A stretch of 64,000 bases of DNA from Ornithinimicrobium sediminis (lineage in GTDB: Bacteria > Actinomycetota > Actinomycetes > Actinomycetales > Dermatophilaceae). The notes beneath the pieces are model-generated. The model was not told the DNA's origin and ran no database searches. It saw nothing but the letters and a program-made list of their open reading frames with translations. The DNA lies in the NCBI RefSeq assembly GCF_021272345.1, contig NZ_JAJSDQ010000003.1, forward strand, positions 310,001 through 374,000, written 5' to 3'. Below, piece by piece: positions 8,289 through 16,395 of the stretch. Within the stretch, counting starts at the first letter, position 1. The number at the start of each line of letters is the position of its first letter. The translations under genes were made by a program, and so were the position numbers.

Positions 8289-9841
8289 CGGCCTTCACCT
8301 GGCTCGTGCCCATGGTCGTCGTGCTGCCCCTCGTCGGCGCCGGGGTCACCCTGGCCGCTGCCGGACGCACCCAGGTGCAGCGCGCCGTGAGCCTCACCGT
8401 GCTCACGCTCGTGCTGGTCACCGCCGGCGTCCTGCTCTACGCCGCGGACCGCGAGGGACCCCAGGTGGTGGCCGTCGGGGGCTGGGCACCGACCGAGGGC
8501 ATCGTGCTGGTCGTCGACCGCCTGGCCGCGCTGATGGTCATCGTCTCGGTCGTCGTGACGATGGGCGTGCTGCTCTACTCCATCGGCCAGGGTCGCTCGT
8601 CGTTCGACCGGGAGGACGACGGCCAGTCGCCGCTGCCGGTCTTCCACCCGACCCTGCTGGTCCTCATCGCCGGGGTGGCAACGACCTTCGTCTCCGGCGA
8701 CCTGTTCCACATCTACGTCGGCTTCGAGATGCTGCTGGCGGCGAGCTTCGTGCTGCTCACCCTCGGGGGCACGGCGTCCCGGGTGCAGGCCGGCATCACC
8801 TACGTCTTCGTCAGCCTGCTGTCCTCCCTGGTCTTCCTCGCCGCCATCGCGCTGGTCTACGCCGCGACCGGCACCGTCAACCTGGCCCTGCTGGCGACCC
8901 GCATCCAGGAGATCCCGCACAGCACCACGGTGGTGCTGCACCTGCTCCTGCTGGTGGGCTTCTGCACCAAGGCCGCGGTCTTCCCGATGTCGGGGTGGCT
9001 GCCCGACTCCTACCCCACGGCACCCGCACCGGTGACCGCCGTGTTCGCCGGCCTGCTCACGAAGGTCGGCATCTACGCGCTCATCCGCACCGAGACGCTG
9101 CTCTTCCCCGGCAACAGCCTCAACACCCTTCTCCTGTGGGCCGCGCTGGCCACCATGGTCGTGGGCATCCTGGGAGCCGTGGTGCAGGACGACATCAAGC
9201 GGATGCTGTCGTTCACCCTGGTGAGCCACATCGGCTTCCTCGTGTTCGGCATCGCGCTGGGCTCGCAGGCGGGGCTGTCGGCGGCGATCTTCTACACGAT
9301 GCACCACATCACCATCCAGACGACCCTCTTCCTCGTCACCGGCCTGGTCGAGCGGGTCGGGGGCACGACGGCGGCCAGCCGGCTCGGCGGGCTCGCCCGG
9401 GTGTCGCCGCTGCTGGCGCTGCTCTTCTTCGTGCCGGCTCTCAACCTCGCCGGCATCCCGCCGTTCTCCGGGTTCCTGGGCAAGGTGGGCCTGATCCAGG
9501 CCGGGGTGGACGAGGGCACCTGGCTCGCCTACCTGCTGGTCGCGGGCAGCGTCGTGACGAGCCTGCTCACCCTGTATGCCATCGCCCGGGTCTGGGGCCG
9601 CGCGTTCTGGGGGCAGAGCGAGGAGGGGCTGACCGGGGCCGGTCCGCTGCGCGGTGGCCACCACGTGGCCCTGTCGACGGGCCTGGTGGTGCCCACGGTC
9701 GCGCTGGTGGCGGTGGGCCTGGGACTCACCGTCGTCGCGGGGCCGCTGTTCGAGGTCACCTCCCGCGCCGCTCTCGACCTGCTGGTGCGCACCCCGTACC
9801 TCTTCGCCGTGCTCGGCCCGGAGCTGGGGGTGGGACTGTGA
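8285..9841 (+). CDS. mrpD: Mrp Na+/H+ antiporter subunit D
   Basis: This 518-residue polytopic protein belongs to the NuoN/NuoM-like proton-channel family. Visible landmarks are GDLFHIYVGFEMLLAASFVL near residue 140, LVGFCTKAAVFPMSGWLPDS near 225 with a candidate channel Lys, DDIKRMLSFTLVSHIGFLVFG near 300, and GIPPFSGFLGKVGLIQAG near 390. ATG at 8285 overlaps the mrpC stop and the 3' end overlaps mrpE as GTGA. MrpA and MrpD are the two subunits thought to carry ions. Confidence 0.95.
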   Translation: MTAFTWLVPMVVVLPLVGAGVTLAAAGRTQVQRAVSLTVLTLVLVTAGVLLYAADREGPQVVAVGGWAPTEGIVLVVDRLAALMVIVSVVVTMGVLLYSIGQGRSSFDREDDGQSPLPVFHPTLLVLIAGVATTFVSGDLFHIYVGFEMLLAASFVLLTLGGTASRVQAGITYVFVSLLSSLVFLAAIALVYAATGTVNLALLATRIQEIPHSTTVVLHLLLLVGFCTKAAVFPMSGWLPDSYPTAPAPVTAVFAGLLTKVGIYALIRTETLLFPGNSLNTLLLWAALATMVVGILGAVVQDDIKRMLSFTLVSHIGFLVFGIALGSQAGLSAAIFYTMHHITIQTTLFLVTGLVERVGGTTAASRLGGLARVSPLLALLFFVPALNLAGIPPFSGFLGKVGLIQAGVDEGTWLAYLLVAGSVVTSLLTLYAIARVWGRAFWGQSEEGLTGAGPLRGGHHVALSTGLVVPTVALVAVGLGLTVVAGPLFEVTSRAALDLLVRTPYLFAVLGPELGVGL

Positions 9842-10410
9842 GACGGGTGCTGGCTCGCATCCAGTGGACCGCCGCGCTGTGGCTGACGGCCGTCTGGGTG
9901 CTGCTGTGGGGCAACGTCAGCTGGGCCAACGTGCTCGCCGGCGCGGCCCTGGCCGTCTTCGTCCTCGTCGTCTTCCCGCTGCCCTCGCTGGCGGTGGGGG
10001 TGGCGGTGCGCCCGGTGGCCCTGGTGGTGCTGTTCAGCCGCTTCTTCGCCGACATGGCGACGGCCTCGGTGCAGGTGGCGTGGCGGGCCCTCGGCCCCGG
10101 CCCGCCGGTGCGCGGGCTGGTGGTCGACATGCACCTGCGCAGCCGCAACGAGCTGTTCCAGACCATTACTGCAGAGATGGTGGCGCTCGTGCCCGGCAGC
10201 ATCGTCATCGACCTCGAGCCCTCGAGCGGCACGCTCACCCTGCACGTCTTCGACGTCGGCACCCGCAAGGAGGCCGAACGCACCCGACGCCGGGTGCTCG
10301 CTCAGGAGGCTCGGGTGCTGCGGGCGCTCGACCCCGACCCCGACGCCTGGCTCGACCCGCGACGGCGGCGACAGGCCCAGGCCCCCCAGGACCCCCGAGG
10401 TGCCCCATGA
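9838..10410 (+). CDS. mrpE: Mrp Na+/H+ antiporter subunit E
   Basis: This 190-residue MnhE-family protein has two or three N-terminal helices (WTAALWLTAVWVLLWGNVSW, VLAGAALAVFVLVVFPLPSL) and a cytoplasmic region. The hallmark segment SRNELFQTITAEMVALVPGS is followed by IVIDLEPSSGTLTLHVFDVG. The start is GTG overlapping the mrpD stop. The C-terminus is Arg/Asp-rich (residues 150-190) and longer than the core family. It overlaps mrpF by ATGA. Confidence 0.92.
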   Translation: MRRVLARIQWTAALWLTAVWVLLWGNVSWANVLAGAALAVFVLVVFPLPSLAVGVAVRPVALVVLFSRFFADMATASVQVAWRALGPGPPVRGLVVDMHLRSRNELFQTITAEMVALVPGSIVIDLEPSSGTLTLHVFDVGTRKEAERTRRRVLAQEARVLRALDPDPDAWLDPRRRRQAQAPQDPRGAP

Positions 10411-10703
10411 CGACCGTGCTGACCTGGCTGACCGGTGCTCTGCTCACCGCGTCGGCGCTGCTGACCCTCATCCGCATCATCATCGGTCCGAGCGTCCTCG
10501 ACCGCGTGGTGGCGACCGACGTGCTGGTCTCCATCGTGGTCTGCAGCCTCGGGGCCCAGGTGGCGCTCAACCCCGGCTCGGCGACTTTGCCGATCCTGAT
10601 CTCGCTGTCGCTGGTGGGCTTCATGGGGTCGGTGGCCGTGGCCCGCTTCGTCGCCCGTGACCGAGACTTCCCCGTCGAGCACGCGCCGGAGGAGCAGCGA
10701 TGA
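10407..10703 (+). CDS. mrpF: Mrp Na+/H+ antiporter subunit F
   Basis: This 98-residue subunit has three predicted helices and the family motif RIIIGPSVLDRVVATDVL around residues 23-40. SVAVARFVARDRD follows near the C-terminus. The start ATG overlaps the mrpE stop, and the stop overlaps mrpG. The tight 4-nt overlaps across the operon imply translational coupling and fixed stoichiometry. Confidence 0.92.
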   Translation: MTTVLTWLTGALLTASALLTLIRIIIGPSVLDRVVATDVLVSIVVCSLGAQVALNPGSATLPILISLSLVGFMGSVAVARFVARDRDFPVEHAPEEQR

Positions 10704-11065
10704 GCTGGACCGAGGTCGCCGACGCCCTAGGGCTGGTCCTCATCGTGGCCAGCGCAGTGCTCTGCCTGGCCGCGTCGGTCGGGCTGCTGCGCTTCCCCGA
10801 CCTGCTCACCCGGATGCACGCCGCCACCAAGCCCCAGGTGCTTGGCGTCATCCTGGTGCTCATCGGCATCGGGCTGCGCAGCCGCGACTGGCTCGACATC
10901 GGCATGCTCGTGCTCATCGGGGTCTTCCAGATGATGACGATCCCGGTCGGCGGGCACATGGTCGGCCGCGCCGGCTTCCGCACCGGTCAGGTGGCCCCGA
11001 CCGACATCCACCTGGGGCCGTCCGCCGAGTACGACACCCACCGCGAGACCCCCGGCACGTCCTGA
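10700..11065 (+). CDS. mrpG: Mrp Na+/H+ antiporter subunit G
   Basis: This 121-residue PhaG/MnhG subunit has the signature AASVGLLRFPDLLTRMHAAT at residues 27-46 followed by KPQVLGVILVLIGIGL. Three helices are predicted. It is the last gene of the six-gene operon and ends 10 bp from the convergent MATE gene, leaving almost no room for a separate terminator. The His-containing tail (residues 95-121) is polar. Confidence 0.92.
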   Translation: MSWTEVADALGLVLIVASAVLCLAASVGLLRFPDLLTRMHAATKPQVLGVILVLIGIGLRSRDWLDIGMLVLIGVFQMMTIPVGGHMVGRAGFRTGQVAPTDIHLGPSAEYDTHRETPGTS

Positions 11066-11075
11066 CGACCGTGCG

Positions 11076-12434
11076 TCACCGGGTGGCGCCGGTGACCAGC
11101 CAGGCGTCCCCGTGCGCTCGCCAGGACAGGCCGGCCGCCCGCAGCGCCATGAAGCCGGTGAAGGCCACCCACAGCCAGACCAGCCCTGTCGTGCCGCCCA
11201 CACCGGAGAGGTGGACGGCGGCCAGCATCGGGAGGTAGCCGACCAGGCAGACGACCTGTGCGGCGGCCAGCCAGGTCGCGTCGCCGGCCCCGATGAGCAC
11301 CCCGTCGAGCACGAAGGCGACGCCGGCCACCGGCTGGCCGAGGGCGACCACGAGCAGGGCGGCCGCGAGGGCGGTGCGCACCTCCGGGTCACTGGAGAAG
11401 CCGAGCGGGACGAGGCGGTGCAGCGCGACGAGGAGCAGGGTCAGCACCAGGCCGAACCACCCCCCCCAGCGCACCATCGTCGCAGTGGCCGCACGCGCCC
11501 CGGCGACGTCGGAGGCCCCGAGGGCCTTGCCCGTGATCGCCTGCCCTGCGATGGCGAGGGCGTCGAGGGCGAAGGCGAGCGAGCTCCATACGGTCATCGA
11601 CACCTGGAAGGCAGCGAGCTGCGGGTCGCCGAGGTCGGCGGCCACCCAGGTCGTCGCCACCAGCGCTGCGCGCAGAGCCAGGGTGCGCACGAGCAGCGGG
11701 ATGCCGCCCAGGGCGGCGGTGAGCACACCGCCGGGGTGGAAGCTGAGGGGGGCCTGGTGCAGGCGTGCCCCGCGCAGCACGACCAGACCCAGGGCGAGCG
11801 CCATCCCGGTCTGGGCCAGCACGGTGCCCCAGGCGGCGCCCGCGATGCCCAGGCCCACGCCGTGCACGAGGGCCAGGGAGAGGACGGCGTTGGCGGTGAA
11901 CCCGACCACGGCCACGACCAGCGGGGTGCGGGTGTCCTGCAGCCCGCGCAGCACGCCGGTCGCCGCCAGCACCACGAGCATGGGGGGTATGCCGTAGGCG
12001 GAGATACGCAGGTAGGTCTCGGCCTCGGCGGTCGCGGCGCCCGAGGCACCGAAGAGGCCGACGATCGGGCCGGCCAGCAGCGCGGTGAGGACGGTCGTGA
12101 CGACGCCCAGCAGGAGGGCGAGCCAGATGCCGTCGATGCCGGAGGCCAGGGCCGAGCGCAGGTCCCCGGCGCCCAGTCGCCGGGCCACCACGGACGTCGT
12201 GCCGTAGGCCAGGAAGACGAAGATGTTGACGGCGGTGAGCAGCACCGCGCTGGCGACACCCAGCCCGGCCAGGGACGTGGTGCCGAGGTGTCCGATGATC
12301 GCGCTGTCGGCGAGCAGGAAGAGCGGCTCGGCCACCAGCGCGAGGAACGCGGGCACCGCGAGCCGCAGGATCTCGCGCCGGTGCCCGGGGTCGGGCACCG
12401 GCGGCGAGTCCGTGGCGTCGGCGGGGCCGGTCAC
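11076..12434 (-). CDS. MATE family efflux transporter (DinF-like)
   Basis: This 452-residue protein has about twelve predicted helices and the MATE pattern. The N-terminal bundle has EILRLAVPAFLALVAEPLFL, DSAIIGHLGTTSLAGLGVAS and VARRLGAGD; the C-terminal bundle has a matching QAITGKALGASDVAGARAA. Such proteins export cationic drugs or metabolites in exchange for Na+ or H+. The start is GTG at 12434, only 7 bp after the Hsp20 stop, so it is probably cotranscribed with hsp20 from the CIRCE-controlled promoter. The substrate is unknown. Confidence 0.88.
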   Translation of the reverse strand: MTGPADATDSPPVPDPGHRREILRLAVPAFLALVAEPLFLLADSAIIGHLGTTSLAGLGVASAVLLTAVNIFVFLAYGTTSVVARRLGAGDLRSALASGIDGIWLALLLGVVTTVLTALLAGPIVGLFGASGAATAEAETYLRISAYGIPPMLVVLAATGVLRGLQDTRTPLVVAVVGFTANAVLSLALVHGVGLGIAGAAWGTVLAQTGMALALGLVVLRGARLHQAPLSFHPGGVLTAALGGIPLLVRTLALRAALVATTWVAADLGDPQLAAFQVSMTVWSSLAFALDALAIAGQAITGKALGASDVAGARAATATMVRWGGWFGLVLTLLLVALHRLVPLGFSSDPEVRTALAAALLVVALGQPVAGVAFVLDGVLIGAGDATWLAAAQVVCLVGYLPMLAAVHLSGVGGTTGLVWLWVAFTGFMALRAAGLSWRAHGDAWLVTGATR

Positions 12435-12441
12435 CCGGCGC

Positions 12442-12888
12442 TCATCCGGCGTCCTGCTGATGCTCCCCGGACTCGATGCGCTGCTGTCCCTGTCGGTGGC
12501 TGACGCTGATCTTGCGCGGCTTGGCCTCCTCGGCGACCGGGATCACCAGCGTGAGCACACCGTCGGTGTACTCCGCCTCGATGCGGTCGGTCGCCACGCC
12601 GTGCCCGAGCGTGAGCTGCCGCGCGAAGGTGCCCGAGGGGCGCTCGCGGGAGAGCCACTGCAGGTCCTCGCCCTGCCGGGCGGCGCGCTCGGCGCGGATG
12701 GTCAGCGTGTGGTCCTCGACGTCCACGTCGATGGACGAGGGGTCGACGCCGGGCAGGTCGATGTGCGCGACGAACTGCTCGTTGTGGCGGTAGAGGTCCA
12801 TCGGCATGGGGGCTGCCGCAGGGGTGCGCATCGCGTCGCTCAGCAGCCTGTCCATCTCGCCGAAGGGGTTGAATCGGGTGGTGGCCAT
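12442..12888 (-). CDS. Small heat shock protein, Hsp20/alpha-crystallin family
   Basis: This 148-residue holdase chaperone has the N-terminal patch RFNPFGEMDRLL, then the crystallin domain from about residue 36 to 130, with VAHIDLPGVDPSSIDVDVED and the closing ADGVLTL-type strand (here TDGVLTLVIPVAEEAKPR). I chose the ATG at 12888 because GAGGAGGA lies just before it; an upstream in-frame start at 12903 would overlap that site. A CIRCE element 46 bp upstream indicates HrcA repression relieved by heat. The MATE gene follows 7 bp downstream. Confidence 0.93.
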   Translation of the reverse strand: MATTRFNPFGEMDRLLSDAMRTPAAAPMPMDLYRHNEQFVAHIDLPGVDPSSIDVDVEDHTLTIRAERAARQGEDLQWLSRERPSGTFARQLTLGHGVATDRIEAEYTDGVLTLVIPVAEEAKPRKISVSHRQGQQRIESGEHQQDAG

Positions 12889-12933
12889 CAGGTTCCTCCT
12901 CACCTGGTCCGTCTGTCGTGTCGGCGAGGGTGC

Positions 12934-12960
12934 CTAGCACTCTCATACATAGAGTGCTAA
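12934..12960. promoter_or_regulatory. CIRCE operator for HrcA
   Basis: CTAGCACTC at 12934-12942, a 9-bp spacer and GAGTGCTAA at 12952-12960 match the CIRCE consensus TTAGCACTC-N9-GAGTGCTAA except for one terminal base. It lies 46 bp upstream of the hsp20 start. CIRCE usually controls groEL and related chaperone genes. Confidence 0.93.
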
Positions 12961-13076
12961 GCCGGGACAGGTTTCGTCAAGTCGGGTGGGACGGGTGGGG
13001 ACAACTTCTTTCCACACACAGGCAGTGGACGGCATCGGCGCAGGTCAGACGGGTTGTGTGACGCAAGTTCCTCGAC

Positions 13077-13153
13077 TGTCCACAGGTCTGTGCACAGGGT
13101 GTGCATAGTCGTGCACAGCCGCGTGCACACGCGGTGCACAGGCCCGTCCACAG
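13077..13153. promoter_or_regulatory. Array of seven phased DnaA-box-like nonamers upstream of dnaB
   Basis: Seven copies of the nonamer NGTSCACAG or close variants begin at 13077, 13089, 13100, 13110, 13122, 13133 and 13145, so they recur every 10-12 bp on the same helical face. The outer copies are TGTCCACAG and CGTCCACAG, close to the actinobacterial DnaA box TTGTCCACA. The inner ones carry the palindromic core TGTGCACA or a half of it. The array occupies the middle of the 317-bp gap between CIRCE and dnaB. It could bind DnaA or another protein; it could also regulate dnaB. Confidence 0.6.
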
Positions 13154-13277
13154 GACCGTTTGGGGCATCACGGCCGCAGCCGTACGGTGAGGCACCCGGG
13201 TCTGTCGGACGTCGGTGCTGGACTGTGGACATCCCGCAGACGCTGGTGGGTCCCGTGGCCTGGAGAGGAGTCGGTGC

Positions 13278-14654
13278 GTGTCGCTGAGCGAGCTGGAGCA
13301 GGCCTACGGACCCGTCCCGGAGGCCCCCGGGGAGGACCGCCTCCCGCCGCAGGACGTCGCCGCCGAGCAGAGCGCGATCGGCAGCATGCTGCTGTCGAAG
13401 GACGCGATCGGTGAGTGCTCCGAGATCCTGCAGTCGGTCGACTTCTACCGGCCGGCGCACGAGACGATCCACGAGGCCGTCGTCGACCTCTACTCCCGAG
13501 GTGAGCCGGTCGACGCGATCACCGTGGGTGACGAGCTCTCGAAGCGGGGCGACCTGCAGCGGATCGGCGGCACGGCATACCTGCACCAGCTCATCGCCTC
13601 GGTGCCCACCGCCGCCAACGCCTCCTACTACGCCCAGATCATCGCGGAGCGCGCGATGCTGCGGCGCCTGGTGGAGGCGGGCACCCGCATCGTGCAGATG
13701 GGCTATGCCCAGGGCGGCGGCGACGTCGAGGAGATCGTCAACTCCGCGCAGGCCGAGATCTACAGCGTGGCCGACCGACGCAAGGGCGAGGACTACCACG
13801 CCCTGTCGTCGCTGCTCGAGCCCACGATGGACGAGATCGAGCTCAACCATGCCTCGACCGGTGAGATGGTCGGCGTGCCCACCGGCTTCACCAGCCTCGA
13901 CGAGCTCACCAACGGCCTGCACCCGGGGCAGATGATCATCGTCGCCGCGAGGCCGGCGGTGGGCAAGTCCACCTTCGCGCTGGACATCGCCCGTGCGGCC
14001 GCCATCAGGCACCAGATGCCGACCGTGGTCTTCTCGCTCGAGATGAGCCGCACGGAGATCACGATGCGTCTGCTGTCGGCCGAGTCCGAGATCCCACTGC
14101 AGGCGATGCGCAAGGGCAAGCTCGAGGACCGTCACTGGACCAAGCTGGCCGAGACCCAGGGTCGCCTGCACGAGATGCCGTTGTTCATCGACGACAGCCC
14201 CAACATGGCGCTGATGGAGATCCGGGCCAAGTGCCGGCGGCTCAAGCAGCGCAACAACCTCAAGCTGGTCATCGTCGACTACCTGCAGCTGATGAGCTCG
14301 GGCAAGCGCGTCGAGTCGCGCCAGCAGGAGGTCGCCGAGTTCTCGCGTGCCCTCAAGCTGCTCGCCAAGGAGCTCGAGGTCCCGGTCATCGCCCTGTCCC
14401 AGCTCAACCGTGGGCCGGAGCAGCGCACGGACAAGAAGCCGCAGATGTCCGACCTACGCGAAAGTGGCTCGATCGAGCAGGATGCCGACGTTGTGATCCT
14501 GCTGCACCGGGAGTCGATGTACGAGCGAGAGTCTCCCCGTGAGGGTGAGGCCGACGTGATCGTGGCCAAGCACAGGAACGGCCCCACGGACACGCTGGTC
14601 GTGGCGTTCCAGGGGCACTACAGCCGGTTCACGAACATGGCGACGAACTTCTGA
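13278..14654 (+). CDS. dnaB: Replicative DNA helicase
   Basis: This 458-residue hexameric helicase unwinds DNA at the fork. The N-terminal collar domain begins near PPQDVAAEQSAIGSMLLSK (residues 22-40). The RecA-like domain shows Walker A ARPAVGKST near residue 230, Walker B LVIVDYLQLM near 330, ALSQLNRGPEQR and the DLRESGSIEQDADVV motif. Length matches intein-free DnaB. I chose GTG at 13278 because GAGAGGAG precedes it and the protein then starts just before the collar. Alternative starts further up would translate non-conserved sequence. Confidence 0.96.
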   Translation: MSLSELEQAYGPVPEAPGEDRLPPQDVAAEQSAIGSMLLSKDAIGECSEILQSVDFYRPAHETIHEAVVDLYSRGEPVDAITVGDELSKRGDLQRIGGTAYLHQLIASVPTAANASYYAQIIAERAMLRRLVEAGTRIVQMGYAQGGGDVEEIVNSAQAEIYSVADRRKGEDYHALSSLLEPTMDEIELNHASTGEMVGVPTGFTSLDELTNGLHPGQMIIVAARPAVGKSTFALDIARAAAIRHQMPTVVFSLEMSRTEITMRLLSAESEIPLQAMRKGKLEDRHWTKLAETQGRLHEMPLFIDDSPNMALMEIRAKCRRLKQRNNLKLVIVDYLQLMSSGKRVESRQQEVAEFSRALKLLAKELEVPVIALSQLNRGPEQRTDKKPQMSDLRESGSIEQDADVVILLHRESMYERESPREGEADVIVAKHRNGPTDTLVVAFQGHYSRFTNMATNF

Positions 14655-14735
14655 GCACGGTCGAGTGGCAGGCGACGGTGGCGGGCCTCCCGGCACGACC
14701 CGGTGGCCAGAGTCGCGGGATGTGGGGGCGGCGCG

Positions 14736-15317
14736 CTAGGTCGGTCGAGCTTCGAGCGCGTCGAGGACCAGGTCGAGGCCGTAGTCGAACTCACTGCTGC
14801 AGTCGTAGCCCGGCTGCAGAGCGTGGTCGACGACCAGCTCCCTCAGGTGCGGGAGCTCGTGCGCAGGCAGGTGCTCAAGGATGCCACCGGCCACCTCCTG
14901 GAGGTCGTCCAGCGGGGACCCGGCCTTCCGCAGGACGCCGAGCAGGGCATCGTGGTGGAGCGTCGCCGGTCCCGGACTGCGGCGGGAGTCCATGAGCTCC
15001 AGCGCCCACCTGTGCTTGGCCAGGACAGCCCGGGTGGACCGCGCGCGCACCCGCGTCGCCTCGCGACACTCGAGACCGTCGGCCGGCAGCGGGATCGCGG
15101 TGAAGACCGGGTCGACCACGCCGTCGACCATCGCCTCCTTGTTGGGGACGTGGTGGTAGAGCGACATCGCCTCGACGTCCAGCTCCTGCGCCACCCGTCG
15201 TATCGTGATCGCCTTCACGCCGCCTCGGTCCGCCACCTGGGTCGCAGCCCTCAGGACGCGGTCCCTGCTGAGGCGCTTGTAAGGTTCTCGGCGTAGCGCC
15301 GTCGGCAGGCCGTTCAC
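14736..15317 (-). CDS. TetR/AcrR family transcriptional regulator
   Basis: This 193-residue regulator has an N-terminal helix-turn-helix: LSRDRVLRAATQVADRGGVK, then AITIRRVAQELDVEAMSLYH with the HHVPNKEAMVDGV turn. The C-terminal 130 residues are a ligand domain of the TetR_C type, with LEHLPAHELPHLRELVVDHA. It starts GTG at 15317 and diverges from the deazaflavin oxidoreductase gene 33 bp away, which is its likely target. The ligand is unknown. Confidence 0.85.
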   Translation of the reverse strand: MNGLPTALRREPYKRLSRDRVLRAATQVADRGGVKAITIRRVAQELDVEAMSLYHHVPNKEAMVDGVVDPVFTAIPLPADGLECREATRVRARSTRAVLAKHRWALELMDSRRSPGPATLHHDALLGVLRKAGSPLDDLQEVAGGILEHLPAHELPHLRELVVDHALQPGYDCSSEFDYGLDLVLDALEARPT

Positions 15318-15350
15318 CGCGCGACGCCTTTCGGTGCGAAGGAGACGACC

Positions 15351-15725
15351 ATGCCGATGCCCAGGTGGTGGGGGCAGATCAACAAGCGGGTGTTCAACCC
15401 GCGCGCCATCGCCGGGGGGAGGTGGCCGGTGCTCATGCACGTCGGTCGCACCTCCGGCACCGTCTACCAGACTCCGCTCGACGCGCACCCGGTCGAGGGC
15501 GGCTACGTCTTCGTCCTGGTCTACGGGTCGGGCTCCGACTGGGTGCAGAACGTCATGGCGGCCGGCGGCGCACGGCTTCGCGTCGAGGGCGAGGAGGTGG
15601 AGCTCACCGCACCACGCCTCATCGGGGAGGACGAGGCGTTTCACGACCTGGCGGACGAGGTGCCACGCCTACCGCGGGTGCTGCGGATCACCGAGTTCCT
15701 CCGGATGGACCTGGTCGCGGCCTGA
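15351..15725 (+). CDS. Deazaflavin (F420)-dependent nitroreductase family protein
   Basis: This 124-residue protein resembles the Ddn/PF04075 family that uses coenzyme F420 or FMN in a split beta-barrel. Recognisable parts are PVLMHVGRTSGTVYQTPLDA at residues 27-46 and YVFVLVYGSGSDWVQNVMAA at 52-71, followed by ARLRVEGEEVELTAPRLI. AAGGAGACGACC precedes the ATG. It diverges from the TetR gene, suggesting control by it. The substrate is unknown; family members reduce quinones or nitro compounds. Confidence 0.82.
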   Translation: MPMPRWWGQINKRVFNPRAIAGGRWPVLMHVGRTSGTVYQTPLDAHPVEGGYVFVLVYGSGSDWVQNVMAAGGARLRVEGEEVELTAPRLIGEDEAFHDLADEVPRLPRVLRITEFLRMDLVAA

Positions 15726-15797
15726 GCGACGGCGCCGACCACCGAGCGCAGCGGGGTAGGGGACCTACAGACTCGGTGGGCCGCCGCCGGCAGGTCC

Positions 15798-16295
15798 TCA
15801 GCGCTGTTCGCGGAAGGCGTCGACCGCCCAGAGCGTGGCGAGCGCGAGTCCGGGGTGCACGCCGTCGGCGACGTCGAGGGTGTAGGCGTCGCGCACGGTG
15901 AGGAACTTCTGGGAGATGGTCGCGACCACGGCGCCGTCGGAGGTGATCGTGTAGTCCTTCTCGATGAGGTTGCCCTCCAGGAGCCACTCCCTGCCGTCGG
16001 CGAGCGTGATCACCATCTTGCTCTTCAGGGGGGAGATCTTCGCCTTGATGGTGGCGACCTCGTTGCCGTCGGCGTCGGCGACCGTGATCCTCTTCGGGAT
16101 GCCCAGCAGACGGCCTTTGAGCCGGTGCGTCACCGTACCGGAGGCGTCCTGGACCTCGGCGGCGGGCCGGGGCCCGAACTTGCCGTCGACGAACCAGGCG
16201 CGCTGCCCGTCGGGGCCGAGAGCCTCGAAGTCCCGGTCCACGCCGAACTTGCTCTTCACCATGAAGCGGGTCATACCGCCGGGGGCAGTGCTCAT
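15798..16295 (-). CDS. LURP-one-related (Tubby C-terminal-like) protein
   Basis: This 165-residue protein matches the LURP-one-related family, a single-domain version of the Tubby/scramblase fold. It has MTRFMVKSKFGVDRDFEALG, then WFVDGKFGPRPAAEVQDASG, GIPKRITVADADGNEVATIK and EGNLIEKDYTITSDGAVVA. Members are thought to bind membranes or phospholipids; bacterial function is not established. The ATG at 16295 follows a weak purine-rich stretch. It is transcribed alone, downstream of the convergent F420-type gene. Confidence 0.8.
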   Translation of the reverse strand: MSTAPGGMTRFMVKSKFGVDRDFEALGPDGQRAWFVDGKFGPRPAAEVQDASGTVTHRLKGRLLGIPKRITVADADGNEVATIKAKISPLKSKMVITLADGREWLLEGNLIEKDYTITSDGAVVATISQKFLTVRDAYTLDVADGVHPGLALATLWAVDAFREQR

Positions 16296-16395
16296 GGGCT
16301 CATGCTCCCACGTCGGGCCCGCACACGGGAGGCCTCCGCCCCTACAGATGTCCAGGTGGGAGAGTGTGAGGCGACGGGTCGGCGCGGACGAGCCC

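Noticed and set aside
13278-14654. Intein in DnaB
   Set aside because: The length (458) and continuous helicase motifs leave no room for an intein.
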